Part shown: positions 47,393 through 60,121 of the stretch, in pieces
Layout: each line of letters opens with the position of its first letter
Numbering within the stretch: position 1 is the first letter of the stretch
Assembly: GCF_932294415.1 (NCBI RefSeq)
Contig: NC_065538.1
Location: 75,741,834-75,805,833, forward strand
Length of the DNA stretch: 64,000 bases
Direction: 5' to 3'
From: Quercus robur
Taxonomy: Eukaryota; Streptophyta; Magnoliopsida; Fagales; Fagaceae
Translations under genes and position numbers: made by a program
The notes under the pieces: model-generated
The model's input: the letters and a program-made list of their open reading frames with translations, nothing else
Told to the model about the DNA's origin: nothing
The model's database searches: none

Positions 47393-47712
47393 GTGACTGC
47401 AAAAAAATTTATAGACCTATCAAAAAAAATTATAGATCTAAAATTTAAAACAAAATATATAAGCCCAAAAAACAACAACAAAAATTACCAATAAAACTAA
47501 AAAAAAAAAAAAAAAAAATTAAGCTCAGTTAACTAATTTTATCCAAAATAAACAACTCTATCCTTTAAAAAATTCTAAACAATAATAAATTTGCTCTTAC
47601 CCACTTTAAAAAAATAAAATAAAATAAAATCTCAACAACTAAGTAGCACAATCAGAGGTTGAAACCGCCATACAGCCAACAAAAAAATCGCCCCCTAACT
47701 CAAAGTTCTGGC

Positions 47713-49099
47713 TGTTGGAAACAACTGGTTTGGCATCTCATACAAAACCCACAGTGAAAGCAACATAAGAATTTACTTCATTCATGATAGATAACATGTA
47801 ACCTTAAATTTTAAAACAAAGAAAATAAAGCGTACCTTAGTGCAATAAAATTCAAAAACAAGACTTGAGAATACCTTTAATCTTCAACTCAATTCCACAT
47901 GGTGCCCAAGATGAGTGGTCTCTCAATCAGTTCTTGTGTACATTGATTTTTCTTTGGAAAAGTGTATTTCTAAGATCTTGTAGAGAAAAACTGTTTTCTC
48001 TTCCTTTTAATTATACGTACGTTTTAACTACATTGGCAGTTACTTTATTTAATAACTCTTATTGAATAAATAATTGATTATCTAATTGGGTTAGCCTTTT
48101 GGGCTAGCCCAATTGGGCTTAAGTGTGTGGCTTGGGATGGGACCAAAGGGACTAATAAGGCTCTAGCTCCAATGGGCCTCAGACTTATCTGTCAACTCTT
48201 GACAAGCCTAAAATTACCATCTTGAGAATAACAAGTACCACTATAGAAATAATTGCACTCTAGGCCTTATTAATAAATTATTTCCCAAGACTCTAATATG
48301 ATATCATTTGACCCCTCCATGAAATATTCATAGTGAACAAAGTCATAATAAACTGTCACTTTGTAAACATCTATTTTATTCCTTGAGTACCCAATTTAAT
48401 CTTTTAGTTATTCATATTTATGAAATCTAATTTCATAAAATATGAACTTTAGTAACTCTTTACTAAAGAGGCCGGCCCTAAATAACCAGTTCCTATTAAA
48501 CTTATCTCAAGGGAATATTTTGTGTATCTATAGAAAGAGATTATGAATTCCATCTTGAGAATATGTGTTCCCTCAACACTACGTGTGGTTACTTAACATA
48601 CTAAGGCTTTGACAGTTAAACTAGATCTCACTTTTGATATATCAAAGTAACCTACATTTTATAATCGAGTTCACTATCCTCTCAGGATTGAGAGTCTATG
48701 AAATTAGAAGTCATGAGATTAATTATTCAAATGACAATTGTTAATTGAATAATTAATCTTATAGCGGTCTAGTTCAATATATCTTATACATTTAAGACAT
48801 ATTAACACATCAACTAGAAGTCTCTACTTCCATAATCAAGACAAACCATCTTAGTTGGTGCGTTATAGTCTTCACAGATGAAACACCCAATTTCATCACC
48901 GACTAGGAACTATATTTTGAGTTCACAAGGAACTTTTGATTTATATTTTCTGTAATTAAATCACATAAATTACATACAATGCATCTCAAGGACTATGATA
49001 ATGTCCCATTAATTCATTTATAAATAGTCTCATATAATTAAACAATTTAATTATTTATAACATGTCAATAAATTGGATTTTAGGGCACAAACCCTAACA
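47713..49099 (-). mobile_element. Solo LTR (LTR-retrotransposon fossil), 1387 bp
   Basis: Read on the minus strand it starts TGTTAGGGTTTGTGCC and ends TGTTTCCAACA (TG...CA). The target duplication is CTGGC / CTAGC (47708-47712, 49100-49104; one mismatch). No internal region or partner LTR is present. It interrupts segmental-duplication copy 2, which is continuous in copy 1, so it came after the duplication or was lost from copy 1. The family is probably Copia or Gypsy; not resolved. Confidence 0.75.
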
Positions 49100-49439
49100 C
49101 TAGCTCCATCCTTGAAAATCATAAATTAAAATTTGTCTCAAAATATGAACGCAATTAACAAATGCAACATTCTAATAATTAAGTTTTTAAAGTAATGGGC
49201 ATAGATAATCAAGGACAAAACTCAGCCATCAGAATGGGTAGGTAGAAGTGATGTTGAGATGATTATAGTCCTTAAACTGTTAACATTTTAAGTTCAAAAC
49301 AGTAGAAAAGTGTGTCCAATCAAAACTATTTTTAACGCTTCTAATTATTCAAGTTGGGGTTTGTTATGCTCGACTTCGAATTTGAGTTAATAAATGTATC
49401 AAGCCAAGCCTTAACACCTATTCAATTCAAATTCTTTTA

Positions 49440-49603
49440 TTTTTGGAAAGAACCCAGCTAGAACACTCCGGATTTTCAAGAACAACAGGAGCATTGGCAT
49501 TGTGGTAATGTGTAGCATAGAATGTCCGTTCTCCATAAGAAAATGAATTTCCAAGCAGAAAGAGCCCAACGACAACGAATAACAAAGTCCTCAACCCCTT
49601 CAT
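49440..49603 (-). pseudogene. Remnant of PP2C-like exon 1 (second copy)
   Basis: Encodes MKGLRTLLFVVVGLFLLGNS and then ATHYHNANAPVVLENPECSS and WVLS, clearly parallel to residues 1-55 of the exon at 42597-42882. The rest of the exon, including the PP2C motif region, is gone. The signal-peptide part is still open. Confidence 0.8.
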
Positions 49604-49879
49604 TATCCACTTTACGATCAAATTTCAATCATAACTAAAATCATAGTCTTTAACACATCATTAAGAACACACTTTTTTTTCTCTTTTAACTAACTCTAAG
49701 TCATGATCAACAAAAGTACTCTTAAGAAAGAGGCACACTAGGATGAAGATGGTAAATTTTAAAATTTCGAAAACAGTTGAAATCTACAAGACACCAAAGA
49801 TTATGCCTTAAATAAATCTACATATCCACTAAGGTTTTACTTAACATTTTTTTTTTTTTTTTTTATAAATAGCTTAATG

Positions 49880-50250
49880 TCAATTTACTTTTTCATTTTT
49901 TATACACAGTTTAAAAAAATCTAAAAGGGGTATGAATACATTAATCAAGACTTTTTTTTCAATATAATGCTAGTGAAAATCATAAAAATAAACATAAACT
50001 TGAAAATAAATATATTTGTTTGATCTAAGCCCACAAACATATGTTATTCTTTATTTAAATTGAAGCATAGGAAAATATGGAACATTCAATTTTAATGTTT
50101 GATTTTTTTTTTTGGGCTTTTCATGCCCCTTTCCCCTTTGTTTTTCAGATACAAATCAATTTCTAAATATTTATGTGAGAAGCTCAAGTTTCAAAGTTAC
50201 TAAGCATTAAACAAGTTTCAATATTTAAATATAATGTTACATTTATTTAT
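49880..50250. repeat. Direct repeat, member 1 (partner 51180-51530)
   Basis: Shares CATATGTTA, GAAACATAGGAAAATATGGAA-like phrases and the order of surrounding blocks with 51180-51530. The neighbouring AAGAAAG(A/T)G(A/G)CACACTA at about 49720 and 51815 also matches. It is part of the same local duplication history; no coding. Confidence 0.6.
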
Positions 50251-51179
50251 TATATTAGATGGATAATTTTTTAGTATCACCAACAGGATGGATTTCATGG
50301 GGAAAAAGAATTAAGGGTATTTTGTGAATCTTCAAAAGAAGTCGGCTTTGAGATATGGGCTTCTAGCGGCAACCATAGTCCAAATTAGTCAAAATCCCAT
50401 GGGTTATAAGCTCATATCATTTGTGGCTCTTAAATTAGTGGAAAACTTGGCAATATTACAAGGAATCACACTTTCAATTATAAGTATGTCTATATTTCAT
50501 ATGTTCAAAAGAAGAAGAAAAAAAAAAAACACCTTTTCATTTCAATGTTATTAACGATAGTAGATTTAGGGATGTCAGCTTTAATTTCCCCTACTTTTGG
50601 ATATTAATTGGGGTTTCAACAGTATACACAGTCGAGGTTTAGATTAGATTAAATATAATATGAGTGAGACCAAAAAAAGAATAGTTCTTCTAAATAGGGG
50701 CAAAAAAAAAAAAAAAAAAAAGAGTCAAAAGCAAAATTGTGGTTTTATCTTTATCGGGTTGGACATAAGTACTATCGGGTCTAAGGACCAAGAGAATAGG
50801 TCAAGCTTGACCCGGATCTCTTATCCTTCCAAATTCCAAAAACCCTACTACTAAAAATAAATTAGAATTCCAACAGAATACAATATCAAGAGTCTTATTG
50901 CTGTTGAAGACTTGCTTGAAGTTTATATGTCGCTCTTGGTGAAATCACAAAGAATGTGATTGAACAAAGAAGTGTTGAAATGGGTCCATGCTAAGCAGAT
51001 GCAATAACAATAAGGAACACCTCAAGGCATAGCTCCATTATATTATAATCTAAAAACAAATATCATTAAATATCATTATGTAATTTAATTCCAATGAAAT
51101 AATTATATTTTATTTTATTTTTCTTTGTATGTTTATGGTCTGGCTTTGCATGTAACTAGGAATATAAAAAAAACTAATA
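50251..51179. other. Intergenic, no gene recognised
   Basis: AT-rich with A runs (50516-50529, 50702-50720). Short ORFs without a recognisable family. Confidence 0.5.
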
Positions 51180-51530
51180 AATGCCACCTTGTTTATTTTT
51201 TAAACATAAATTAAAAGATCTAAAAGGGCTACAAATACTTTAATTAAGAATTCTTATTTTTGAATATGAAAAATAAACATAGACATAAAAATAAACATTT
51301 TTTTTTGTTTTATTTGAACCTATAAACATATGTTAATCTTCATTCAAATAGAAACATAGGAAAATATGGAAATTTCAATGTCAACATTTTAATATTTTAG
51401 GCTATTCATATCCATCTCACTTTTGTTTTTAACTTACAAATCAAGTTTCAATTATTTATTTGAAATAAGCTTAAACTCATATTTTTTAAGCTCCAAACAA
51501 GTTTTAGTATCTAAAGATAATCTGACCTTA
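51180..51530. repeat. Direct repeat, member 2 (partner 49880-50250)
   Basis: See member 1. The two differ by many substitutions and small indels, so this copy event is older than the 141-bp tandem at 40.5 kb. Confidence 0.6.
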
Positions 51531-52219
51531 TTTTTGTGTGATATTTCTGTTATTAGTAATTTAATTGATTATGGTTTCAAAGTAACCATAATAGTTTAAG
51601 CATGTTTTGTAGGGTTTTTGAAATATTTTTAAACAATATCTTGCAAAGTATTTGTTGAAATGTTCGAAGACCCATCATTATCTTAAAGTAAAATATTCAC
51701 ACACATTACGGTAAGTTTTACTTGTGTTTCAAAAGAAAATCAAGTAAAGTACATTCTTGCTTTTATAACGAATTCTAAACCGTGATCAATAGAAATATGA
51801 ACAAGAAAGTGACACACTAAGAAAAAGTGGATTGTATTCCAGATTCATAACTAATTTTGATAAAAATGAATGAATTTATTTTCTTTAGCTGAGTTTACAC
51901 CTCAATAAAACTTTATCCCTCTCCCTCTCTTTTGTAGTACGTATAATAGTAATTAACTAATTATGCAATGCCCTCAAAGAGTCAAAATACAATAAGGTGG
52001 AAGTACTCCCTCCTTTGACATGAATGGAAGGTTCCATTAACTAGATTCATGATAAGACCTATCATTTATATGAGAGGAGAGTATCACGTTATTGTACTTT
52101 AAAAGCATTAAAAAAATTACTCTTGTTTAATCTTTGATACCCCCGCTAAAAAGGGAAAAAAGAGGAAGAATATTTCTTGTCTCTTAAAACTCTATTTGGG
52201 ATGAGGGAATGGAATGAAA

Positions 52220-52490
52220 TAAAGTGGAATCTGCAAATCAAGATCACCAAAAAAAAAAAAAAAAAACTTTCTTTGAAATGCTTCGAATGATCTTTGAAAT
52301 TGGTGAATCCAGCTAACAGACAGTTGACGGTGGGGTTTTCTAAGAGATTTTTGGAAAGAACACAACAGGAACACCACCATTATGATAATGTGTGGTACAT
52401 GATGTCTGTTCTTTATAAGAAAACGAGTTTCCAACTAGAAAGAGCCCAACAATAAATAACAGAGTCCTCAACCCTTTTGTTGTCCACTTT
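52220..52490 (-). pseudogene. Remnant of PP2C-like exon 1 (third copy)
   Basis: The minus strand carries the same exon with disrupted frame: a GLFLVGNSFS-like start near 52450, then DLDLQIPL at the donor side. An A20 run and small deletions break it. It is oriented away from the intact Derlin gene, 1.6 kb away, the same head-to-head order as in the first copy. Confidence 0.7.
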
Positions 52491-52499
52491 ATGACCAAA

Positions 52500-53574
52500 T
52501 TTCAATCCTAACAAGTATGGCCAAAAACCCAAGGGATTGGCTAAGTAGTTCTTAAGACCTCCTCATATTCATGGATTTTGGATTTAAAATCTCTTACCAA
52601 CATCTTGGGGCCATCAACTCATGTCTAGGGCCAAAATGGGAAATTAACCTTAATTTTCAAATATTATAATTAGTAGGCTACGTTTTCAAAATATATTTTT
52701 TACTAGCATCTCGAGGCTAAGAGGCTCGATTTTGGACTATAAATCGAGTCTTTAAGGGTCGGTTTTCATGTTCTGATCGGGTCCGAGGTGGCAGTTTGTC
52801 CACGTGGAAATCGAGTGTTAGAAACTCGATTTATATATCGACGCTCATGGGCTCGATTTGTTCTTGAAATTTCATGAAATTTCAGCAAGTGTTGGAGTAC
52901 AAAACACAAACACAGATCAGCTAGCACAAAACATCCAACCAAATTTACCCCCAACAACCACCTAAAATCTAGATAATAAAATAAAATAAAAACCCATCAA
53001 ATTAGAGAGAGAAACAACCCAGTAGATCAGATTCAAATCAGAGAGAGAAAGACTTGGGTCGCGCTGCTCCGACCTAGGTCGCGCCACTCTTGGAAGGCTT
53101 GATGTTCAGGCCAGACCTCGTCATCCAAGGCTTGATGTTCTTGGAAGGCGGCTCCTGCTCTGATAGTAGCACCAAGAAATGTTTTGCTGGGTAAGAAAAT
53201 GTGAGATGATGAAGATAATAACAAGGAACGGAACCCATCATATATATTCAACTATTTATTTTAAAATAAGATTCTAATAGTAATATTGTTATAAAATGAT
53301 TTCATTCTTTTCCCTTTATGTAAATCTCAAATGGTATTAATTACCTTTCATTCTTTTTCATTTATTTTCATTACTTAAAAAAATTTCTTTCCATTTCATT
53401 CTTTCATGAACTTCCAAATAAAGTGTAAGTAACAAAATTTTCCTTGCATCTTCACTTCAAGCCCATTGTCTGCCACCCACACCCACTCATTCGTTATCTT
53501 CCAAAGCTGAAAAAGGAAAATTCTTCTCCTAAAAAATTTATAAGGACTAAAATCTCACTCTTCCCCTCCAAAGT
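52500..53574. other. Intergenic, no gene recognised
   Basis: Contains phrases such as CTCGATTT repeated four or five times in 52720-52860 (direct and near-palindromic), and a GCGCG-bearing stretch near 53055-53095. No gene or defined element. Confidence 0.45.
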
Positions 53575-54113
53575 CCCAACTCATGACTGGGACTAAAGAT
53601 GAAAGATACATGCACGATACATCTATATATCAGAGCTTTCATTGGGCCCTCATACCCTTATCTTCACTGGGCCTTCCGACCCCAAAAAAAAAAAAATTAG
53701 TGTGAAAGGAATATCAGGCCTAGCAAAGCCTTGGACCAAAACCCAAAACTATAAGAAAAATTACCAGGCCTGTTTTTACAAAGCAAGCAATTGGTTCGTG
53801 TAATACACTCTCTCTCTGATTCGCCAAAGCATGTCACTTCCATTAAACCCGTCAATTACTAGAACAGCGCAGAGATAAAGATAAAAGAGTCCATATTCGT
53901 ATCAAATTTCTTGGGCCATTTTTTTTACCTTTCCTCACTTCTTCGTCTCCTTCTCTCTCTCCCTCTCTAACAATTTAATCTTCTATCTTTAGCGAAGACC
54001 CAAAAAATTTCCAACCAATAATCAAGACTCAGTTTTGAATGTGTGTTTGTGTTCCTCGTAATCTCAGTAGCTGAGTTGTTTGAGAAAAAAGAAAGAAGAA
54101 AAATTGGCAGGGA
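53575..54113 (+). promoter_or_regulatory. Derlin promoter and 5' leader
   Basis: CT-rich leader (53940-53970) and no clear TATA box. The part 53575-53800 is duplicated at 43340-43560, which marks it as part of the copied unit. I did not find a convincing ER-stress element (CCAAT-N9-CCACG). Confidence 0.5.
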
Positions 54114-57100
54114 ATGGCTCAGGCAGTGGAAGAATGGTACAAGCAAATGCCTATCATCACCCGTTCGTATCTCACGGCTGCTATTGTCACCACCATCGGT
54201 TGCTCCCTTGATGTACGTATCTCTAAGCTTTGAGGTGTCGGTCAAAAAGGGTTTTTTTTTTTTTTTTTTGGGGGGGGGTTTTGGTGTTGGATTTTGTGGG
54301 TTTTGTGTATTTGGGTTAATGGGGTCGTCTGTTTTGGTTAGATTTCAATTGGGTTTTCTTCGAATTTCGGAATGTAATGTCTTTTGGGTCAAAACTCAAA
54401 AGGGGGCCTTTTTTTTTTTTTTTTTCTTCCTGTCGGTATAGAGTTTTGTGGGGTTTTGTGTTTTGGGGGTTAATGGAGCATTAAAGCTGTTTGGTTTGGT
54501 TAGATTTCAATTGGGTTTGCTTTAAATTTGGGAGAAACTTGGTGGTCTCTCTCTCTCAAGCAGTGTAAATTGGATTTTATTATGGTTTTTAATGTTTTGG
54601 CAACTGGGTTTGAATGGCTTAGGTTGAATTAATTGGGTTTTTTTTTTTTTTTTTTTTTTTTTTTCATTTCTTATATTAACACGTTAGGAAGAATAGCTGC
54701 TACTTTGGAAGGTTTAATAATTTACTGATTCTTAGTTAACATAATTAATGATTTTCTGTATATTTTTGCAGATAATATCACCTTATAATTTGTACTTGAA
54801 CCCTAATCTAGTGATCAAGCAATATCAGTTATGGCGTCTCGTTACCAATTTCTTGTATTTCCGGAAAATGGGTAATATTTTTCAGCCTCATTTTTTTTTA
54901 TTCAGTAGGAATCTGTTTTTTCAATTTTAATGTAGGGAAATTTTCTGTTAGTTTAGTGATCATCTTCACTATGATGAAGTTGTTGAGAAGAAATCTTTTG
55001 GGGCACACAAGGCTTTCTTCTATTAAAGTAGTTGAAAGAATTTTTGTTAGTTGAACGTCTGTTGCTTTTTATGATGTGTTAATTTTTTATGATGGGACTC
55101 AAGTGGGACAAACTTATTATGGTAGTTAGATAAAGTAAGAAGTCTGCATTGGCTATTCATCTACCGTTGTCATTTTTTCCATATGAACTTACATGCAGAC
55201 ACGGGAATTTACAATTTGATAACCACAATGGGTTATGTCATCAAACAAGTTTCATGGCTTAAGAAGAATGTGGTAATTCATTCCTCCTTTGTGGTGCATT
55301 GTCTTGTGGAATGTAGTTGGCAAATGGCCATTGTCATCTATCTGGACGATTTTGGTCCCTGTGGATTTGTACTGCTGTACATTTTTGTGTTAATTAAGAG
55401 GTTTATGTTGGTTTTGCTGAGTCCAATCCATGCTTAATATCTGTTTGTTTTGTAGGGTTCCTTAAGAACATTATGTATAACCTTCACTAGGAGTGGGAAT
55501 GTTCCAGTATTGTTATTTTTATTATCTAATAGTGGTTTAGCAATAGATTGGCAGCAGAGATTTTATTCCTCCACCTAACTTGTTGAAATCAAGTCTTCTT
55601 CTGCACCTTTTGATTTGATGGTTTTTTTTTTTCCTTTCTGGAACTCTCTTCACTTTCCCCAATGATGTCCCTGAACACAATGTTTTAATGAATCACAAAT
55701 TATGTTCCATTGTCTGCTTGTTGTTGAATGTATTGCAATCCGATTATACATTGTCTTGATGTATTTATATCATTGTCTTCAACAACAACAAAGCCTTAGT
55801 CCCAAATTTGTTGGGGTTAGCTATGGATCCTCAACATAAACATAGACAATGATGTAATGAATTTATATCATTTTCTACGTTTGTGTTTTCCAACAGTTAA
55901 TTATGTTGATTGTTTGGAAGTCTGATTGAGCCTAAGTAATCATCAAGTTTGTCATTTTTAACATATTTTTTTACCTTGACAATGCAGACTTGGACTTTAT
56001 GTTTCACATGTTCTTTCTAGCTCGATACTGCAAACTCCTTGAAGAGAACTCATTCAGGGGAAGGACAGCCGATTTCTTTTACATGCTCTTATTTGGTGCC
56101 ACTGTTTTAACTGGAATTGTTCTTGTTGGGGGAATGATACCGTACTTGTCGGAGTCATTTGCAAAAATTATATTCCTTAGCAATTCCCTGACATTCATGA
56201 TGGTTTGTTCCTTTCCTTTTTGTTTGAATATAAAATTTGTTTTGTTCCTACCATCATTAGAACTATTAATAACTCCTGTTTGATGGGAATAATATTATGG
56301 AGATTGGAATGCCATCTAGCCATTATAGTATGATAGCAAAAGGCAATATAATGAATTAATGAAGTTATGGTTATACCAAGTTATTCTTGACTCATGCTTT
56401 TCATTAGCTTTCTTCCTGTTTCAATAAGTTAAGCAATTCCCATCTCAAATCAGTCTGGTAGAATAATTTTGAGCAAAAGATATAAAGTCTGGTAGAATTC
56501 TTCTATGAAAATTGATATCCTTTCATATATTTTTACAGGTCTATGTGTGGAGCAAGCAAAATCCTTTCATCCATATGAGTTTTTTGGGCCTTTTTACTTT
56601 CACAGCCGCTTACCTACCATGGGTGAGTAAGCTTTGATGACTTCTCATTTTATCTTGCTAAATCAGTATCACACTGAAAGTTATTTACTTTTTAATTTTT
56701 ATTGTCCTTCAATTCGTTCAAAATTAATCTGAGACATAAGCTATCCTGATCAAAACCTCTATTATTATAGTTAATCTTTGCCCCACCTAATGAAATTTGT
56801 GATCCTTATTTCCTTGTTCTCCCTGCAGGTTCTTCTGGGATTCTCTGTACTTGTTGGCGCTAGTGCATGGGTGGATCTATTGGTGAGATTCCACACTATC
56901 ATATTTATAGTTTCCTCTGCCCTCTAATCTGCTGGCACTAACAAAAATTCAGTGAACCCTGCTTTTCCTATAACATGGCTAGTTCATTTATTTTCTTTTC
57001 TCCTAAATGAATCTGCATCATAATGAGAGAAGCCTAGACCTTATTGAAGAATTTGAGATCTGGTGGGATCCTAGTCTAAATTCACTTTACTAGAAATTCT

Positions 57101-57481
57101 TAGGTGGAACAGAAGTCAATGTTATATTGGACAGGTTAGACCACCTGGAAGATTACCTTGTGGACCCATGAGTTGGCTCACATAATTTCTCTCTCATTTG
57201 TGGACCTGTTCAACTCTTTATCTGCATCTTTATCTCCTGTACCATTGCTTTTCGCTTTTCCTTTTGGAACCTTTATTTTTTTGGTTCTTTTTTTTCAGGG
57301 AATGATTGCTGGTCATGCCTACTATTTTCTTGAAGATGTGTATCCACGAATGACAGGTCGCCGGCCTTTGAGAACTCCCTCATTTATTAAAGCGCTATTT
57401 GCGGATGAGCCTGTTGTAGTGGCACGGCCTGGGAATGTGAGATTTGCTGCTCCTGCTGCAGATGATGTTCTCCAAGGTTAA
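54114..57481 (+). CDS. DER2: Derlin-2 type ER-associated degradation protein, six exons
   Basis: ER membrane protein of the Derlin (inactive rhomboid-like) family, which helps move misfolded proteins out of the ER for degradation. Exons 54114-54212, 54772-54871, 55988-56202, 56539-56622, 56829-56882 and 57299-57481 are all GT-AG and in phase: 735 nt, 244 aa, the length of Arabidopsis DER2 proteins. It starts MAQAVEEWYKQMPIITRSYL. The conserved WR motif is in LWRLVTNF (exon 2), followed by hydrophobic membrane segments such as FFYMLLFGATVLTGIVLVGG and FTAAYLPWVLLGFSVLVGAS. The cytosolic tail is YPRMTGRRPLRTPSF onward. Rhomboid catalytic Ser/His are not expected in this family. It converges with TOM1, whose stop codon lies 2.6 kb away. 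Part of its 5' region is copied at 43.3-46.0 kb. Confidence 0.96.
55776..55838 (+). repeat. SINE-like dispersed repeat fragment in Derlin intron 2
   Basis: CAACAACAACAAAGCCTTAG then TCCCAAATTTGTTGGGG and TATGGATCCTCAAC. Same family as 40898-40975. No effect on splice sites is expected. Confidence 0.5.
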
Positions 57482-60121
57482 TCAGGAGTTAGTATCACTG
57501 GAAAACCCGATTTGCTAATTGCTAGCATCAACAAAAATACAGCTGGCTGTGTATTATATTAAAGTATACTCCGATTTGCTAATTGCTTTTTTTGTGCATT
57601 TGTGTTTAATTTAAGGTTTAGCAAACGAATGATCAAAGGTTTTACTGAAATTGCCAAAGATTTATCCTTTTTATTTTGCCTTGATATGTCACAGCATCAT
57701 CATTTTTGTTCAATTATATGTGATAGTTATCTCACCAAATTTGCTTCTGGTTGTTGGTCTGTAAGAATGATCACAGGGGAATAAAATTAAGAGCAAAAAG
57801 TTGCAAACTATAATAGCTTGTGGGATTTCATGCTTTATTCTCTCTCTATTTTTTTTTTCTTTTCTTTTTTCTTTTTTCCTTTTGTTGTTTCATATTTTCG
57901 CATCAATTTGAGTTGCTGAAGGATTTGAATGATCTGGGGTTTTGTACTCTAAAATCTAAATAGTTAAACATGCATTAATGTTTAGTCTCCCACCTCAATT
58001 TGGCACGTAACAAGATGAGACAATAAAAACATAACTTGAGTGGCAACATTATTATGTAGTAAGCATTATGAAACAAAAACCTTCTGTTTCGTATTAATTT
58101 CTTTTCTTCCCTGTAATTAATTACTTTATGAATAAACATCCTTTGTTCCTATCTGAGTGTTTATACTCTTCAAATTGCAATCTCATCAGTCCATTTTTCT
58201 TTCCTTATAAAATAATCGAAGTTTAGCACCATCCAAAAAAGACGTAAAGAACAACATTTTAAGAAACATAAAATTTACTATAGAAAAAATAAAAATTTTG
58301 AACCCAGTGAATTCTACAAAAGGAATAAAGAGTCAAGAAAATATTACAAAACATTTGTCTATCCTTATAAAATAATCGAAGTTTAAACCTATAGCACCAT
58401 CGAAAAATAAAAAGAGTAAAGAACAACATTTTAAGAAACATAAAAAAATACTATAGAAAAAATAAAAATTTTGAACCCAATGAATTCTACAAAAAGAATA
58501 AAAGTCCCAGAAAATATTATATAACTTTTAAAAAAATAAAAATAAATATAAAAGAAGAAGAAGAAGACAAAAGGTAAAGTCGACAAAAGTAAAATGCTAT
58601 ACATGGCAAAACAGGACATTTATTATCTTCAAGGCATAGCTCAGTATTTATAATACTTGGAGGGCCTCGGATGTTTAACACTTGCCAATAGTGGAACTTT
58701 GTCCTTTTACTTGCATGGTATGATGTCTTGTCTTTCGTATTTTTGCTTGGTGGAATGTGTAAACCGGTAGAATATTGCATAGTGGAATGATACGCCACAT
58801 TGCATGATGGAATGTACATAGACAGAATGCATTATAATGTACATGGTGGGATGTGCTATATAATATGTATATCATACACATGACAAATTGTGATTAGAAG
58901 AGTATTTTTTTTTTTTTAATCAAAAAATAAATAAATAAATAAAACACTCAAAGACATTTCAACCCTTAAGACCAGTTTAGTCACCCAAGAATTAGTCAAT
59001 ATGGAGGAGCCAATTTGTGGCAAATTTTAGCGGCTGTAAAACATGGGTATTAATTAGCCGTAGAATATTTTGTGCTTAATCTTCTTTTCTAATATAAACT
59101 TCCATTTGACCTAAAAAAATTACCATGGTACACTATCTTTGAACGACGGTTGGGGGGAGAGACTTTGGGCATGCCCTTCCAACGTTTTCTAGTCAGCCAT
59201 AGCTATTTGACTACATTTTAGTTTTCACCATAGGATTTTTATTTTTAGTTTTTCCTTCTTTAGGGCACAAGGTGGAGCTTTTGCCAGTTACAGTAGTTTG
59301 GATATTCCAATTCTTTTGGACCCTTCAAATATCCTGTTATACCTCATTTATCAAGAAGATGAGATCTAGCAAACAATTTCTTACTCGAGGATGGTTTCTT
59401 TGTTTCAATCTCAGAATCAGATTTGATTCGAAATTAAATGTTAGTGATTCCCAATGAGCTTGAACGCGCTTAGCGGTGGAAGGTAAGAAGCAAGGACACA
59501 GAAAGTAGATGAATTAAAACTAAACAAACATGAAACATTAGAACATGAGGCACCCTTCAAAGCAGTATGTTCATAAACTCACCAAATAGAGCATAAGCTC
59601 AGAGCAAATCATCAATAATTTAAACAAAATATAAAGTACATTCATTCTTAACCTTTACAATGAATACCACTAAACACCTATAAAAGCAAACTAGAAACAT
59701 CATATGGCATGTTAATTTATGGGGAAAAATAAATATATAGTTTCAATAACTGTTCGACACACCATGATTTTTAAACACTAACAACAGTCTAAAGTGAGAC
59801 CTACAACATTAAATTACAACCAAAAAAAAAAAAAAAAACTCTTTCCTTTTCCCATATGCTGACCAAGATCACAACCAGTGGTCATAACCCAAGAAGAATT
59901 GAAGAAATGAATTCAAATTCTTCCCTTTAGCAAGCTGCAAATATACGTGTAATATACATGACAAAAAAGAATTGCCGGCTTAATGAGCCATACCAGAATA
60001 CTACATCTGGATTTTCTTGTTCTTGGCTCTCCTGCTCAACTCCTGTAGGATCTAACTCCCAGACTAAGAAAATCATTTTCGATGGAGAAAAAAGAAAACT
60101 GAGATCCAAGATGCTCCATGG
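57482..60121. other. Convergent intergenic region between Derlin and TOM1
   Basis: Holds the 3' ends of both genes. No additional gene is recognised; the ORF at 59272-59457 has no known family. Contains the 160-bp tandem at 58203 and TGG(A/G)ATG-type short-period repetition at about 58745-58860. Confidence 0.5.
58203..58530. repeat. Tandem duplication, period 160 bp
   Basis: CCTTATAAAATAATCGAAG starts at 58203 and again at 58363. Both units carry ACAACATTTTAAGAAACATA and GAACCCA(G/A)TGAATTCTAC in order. They differ by several substitutions and a roughly 10-bp indel. Confidence 0.85.

Larger units (their letters stand above)
46813..49640. repeat. Segmental duplication, copy 2
   Basis: Counterpart of 40967-42895 (see there). 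It begins right at the MULE target duplication and ends just past the PP2C exon 1 remnant. It contains a (TC)n-(TA)n microsatellite at 47047-47090 and the solo LTR. Confidence 0.65.

Noticed and set aside
57482-60121. Possible gene between Derlin and TOM1 (QQT2 expected from Arabidopsis order)
   Set aside because: No GTPase motifs (GxxxxGKS) or other QQT2-like sequence could be read on either strand.
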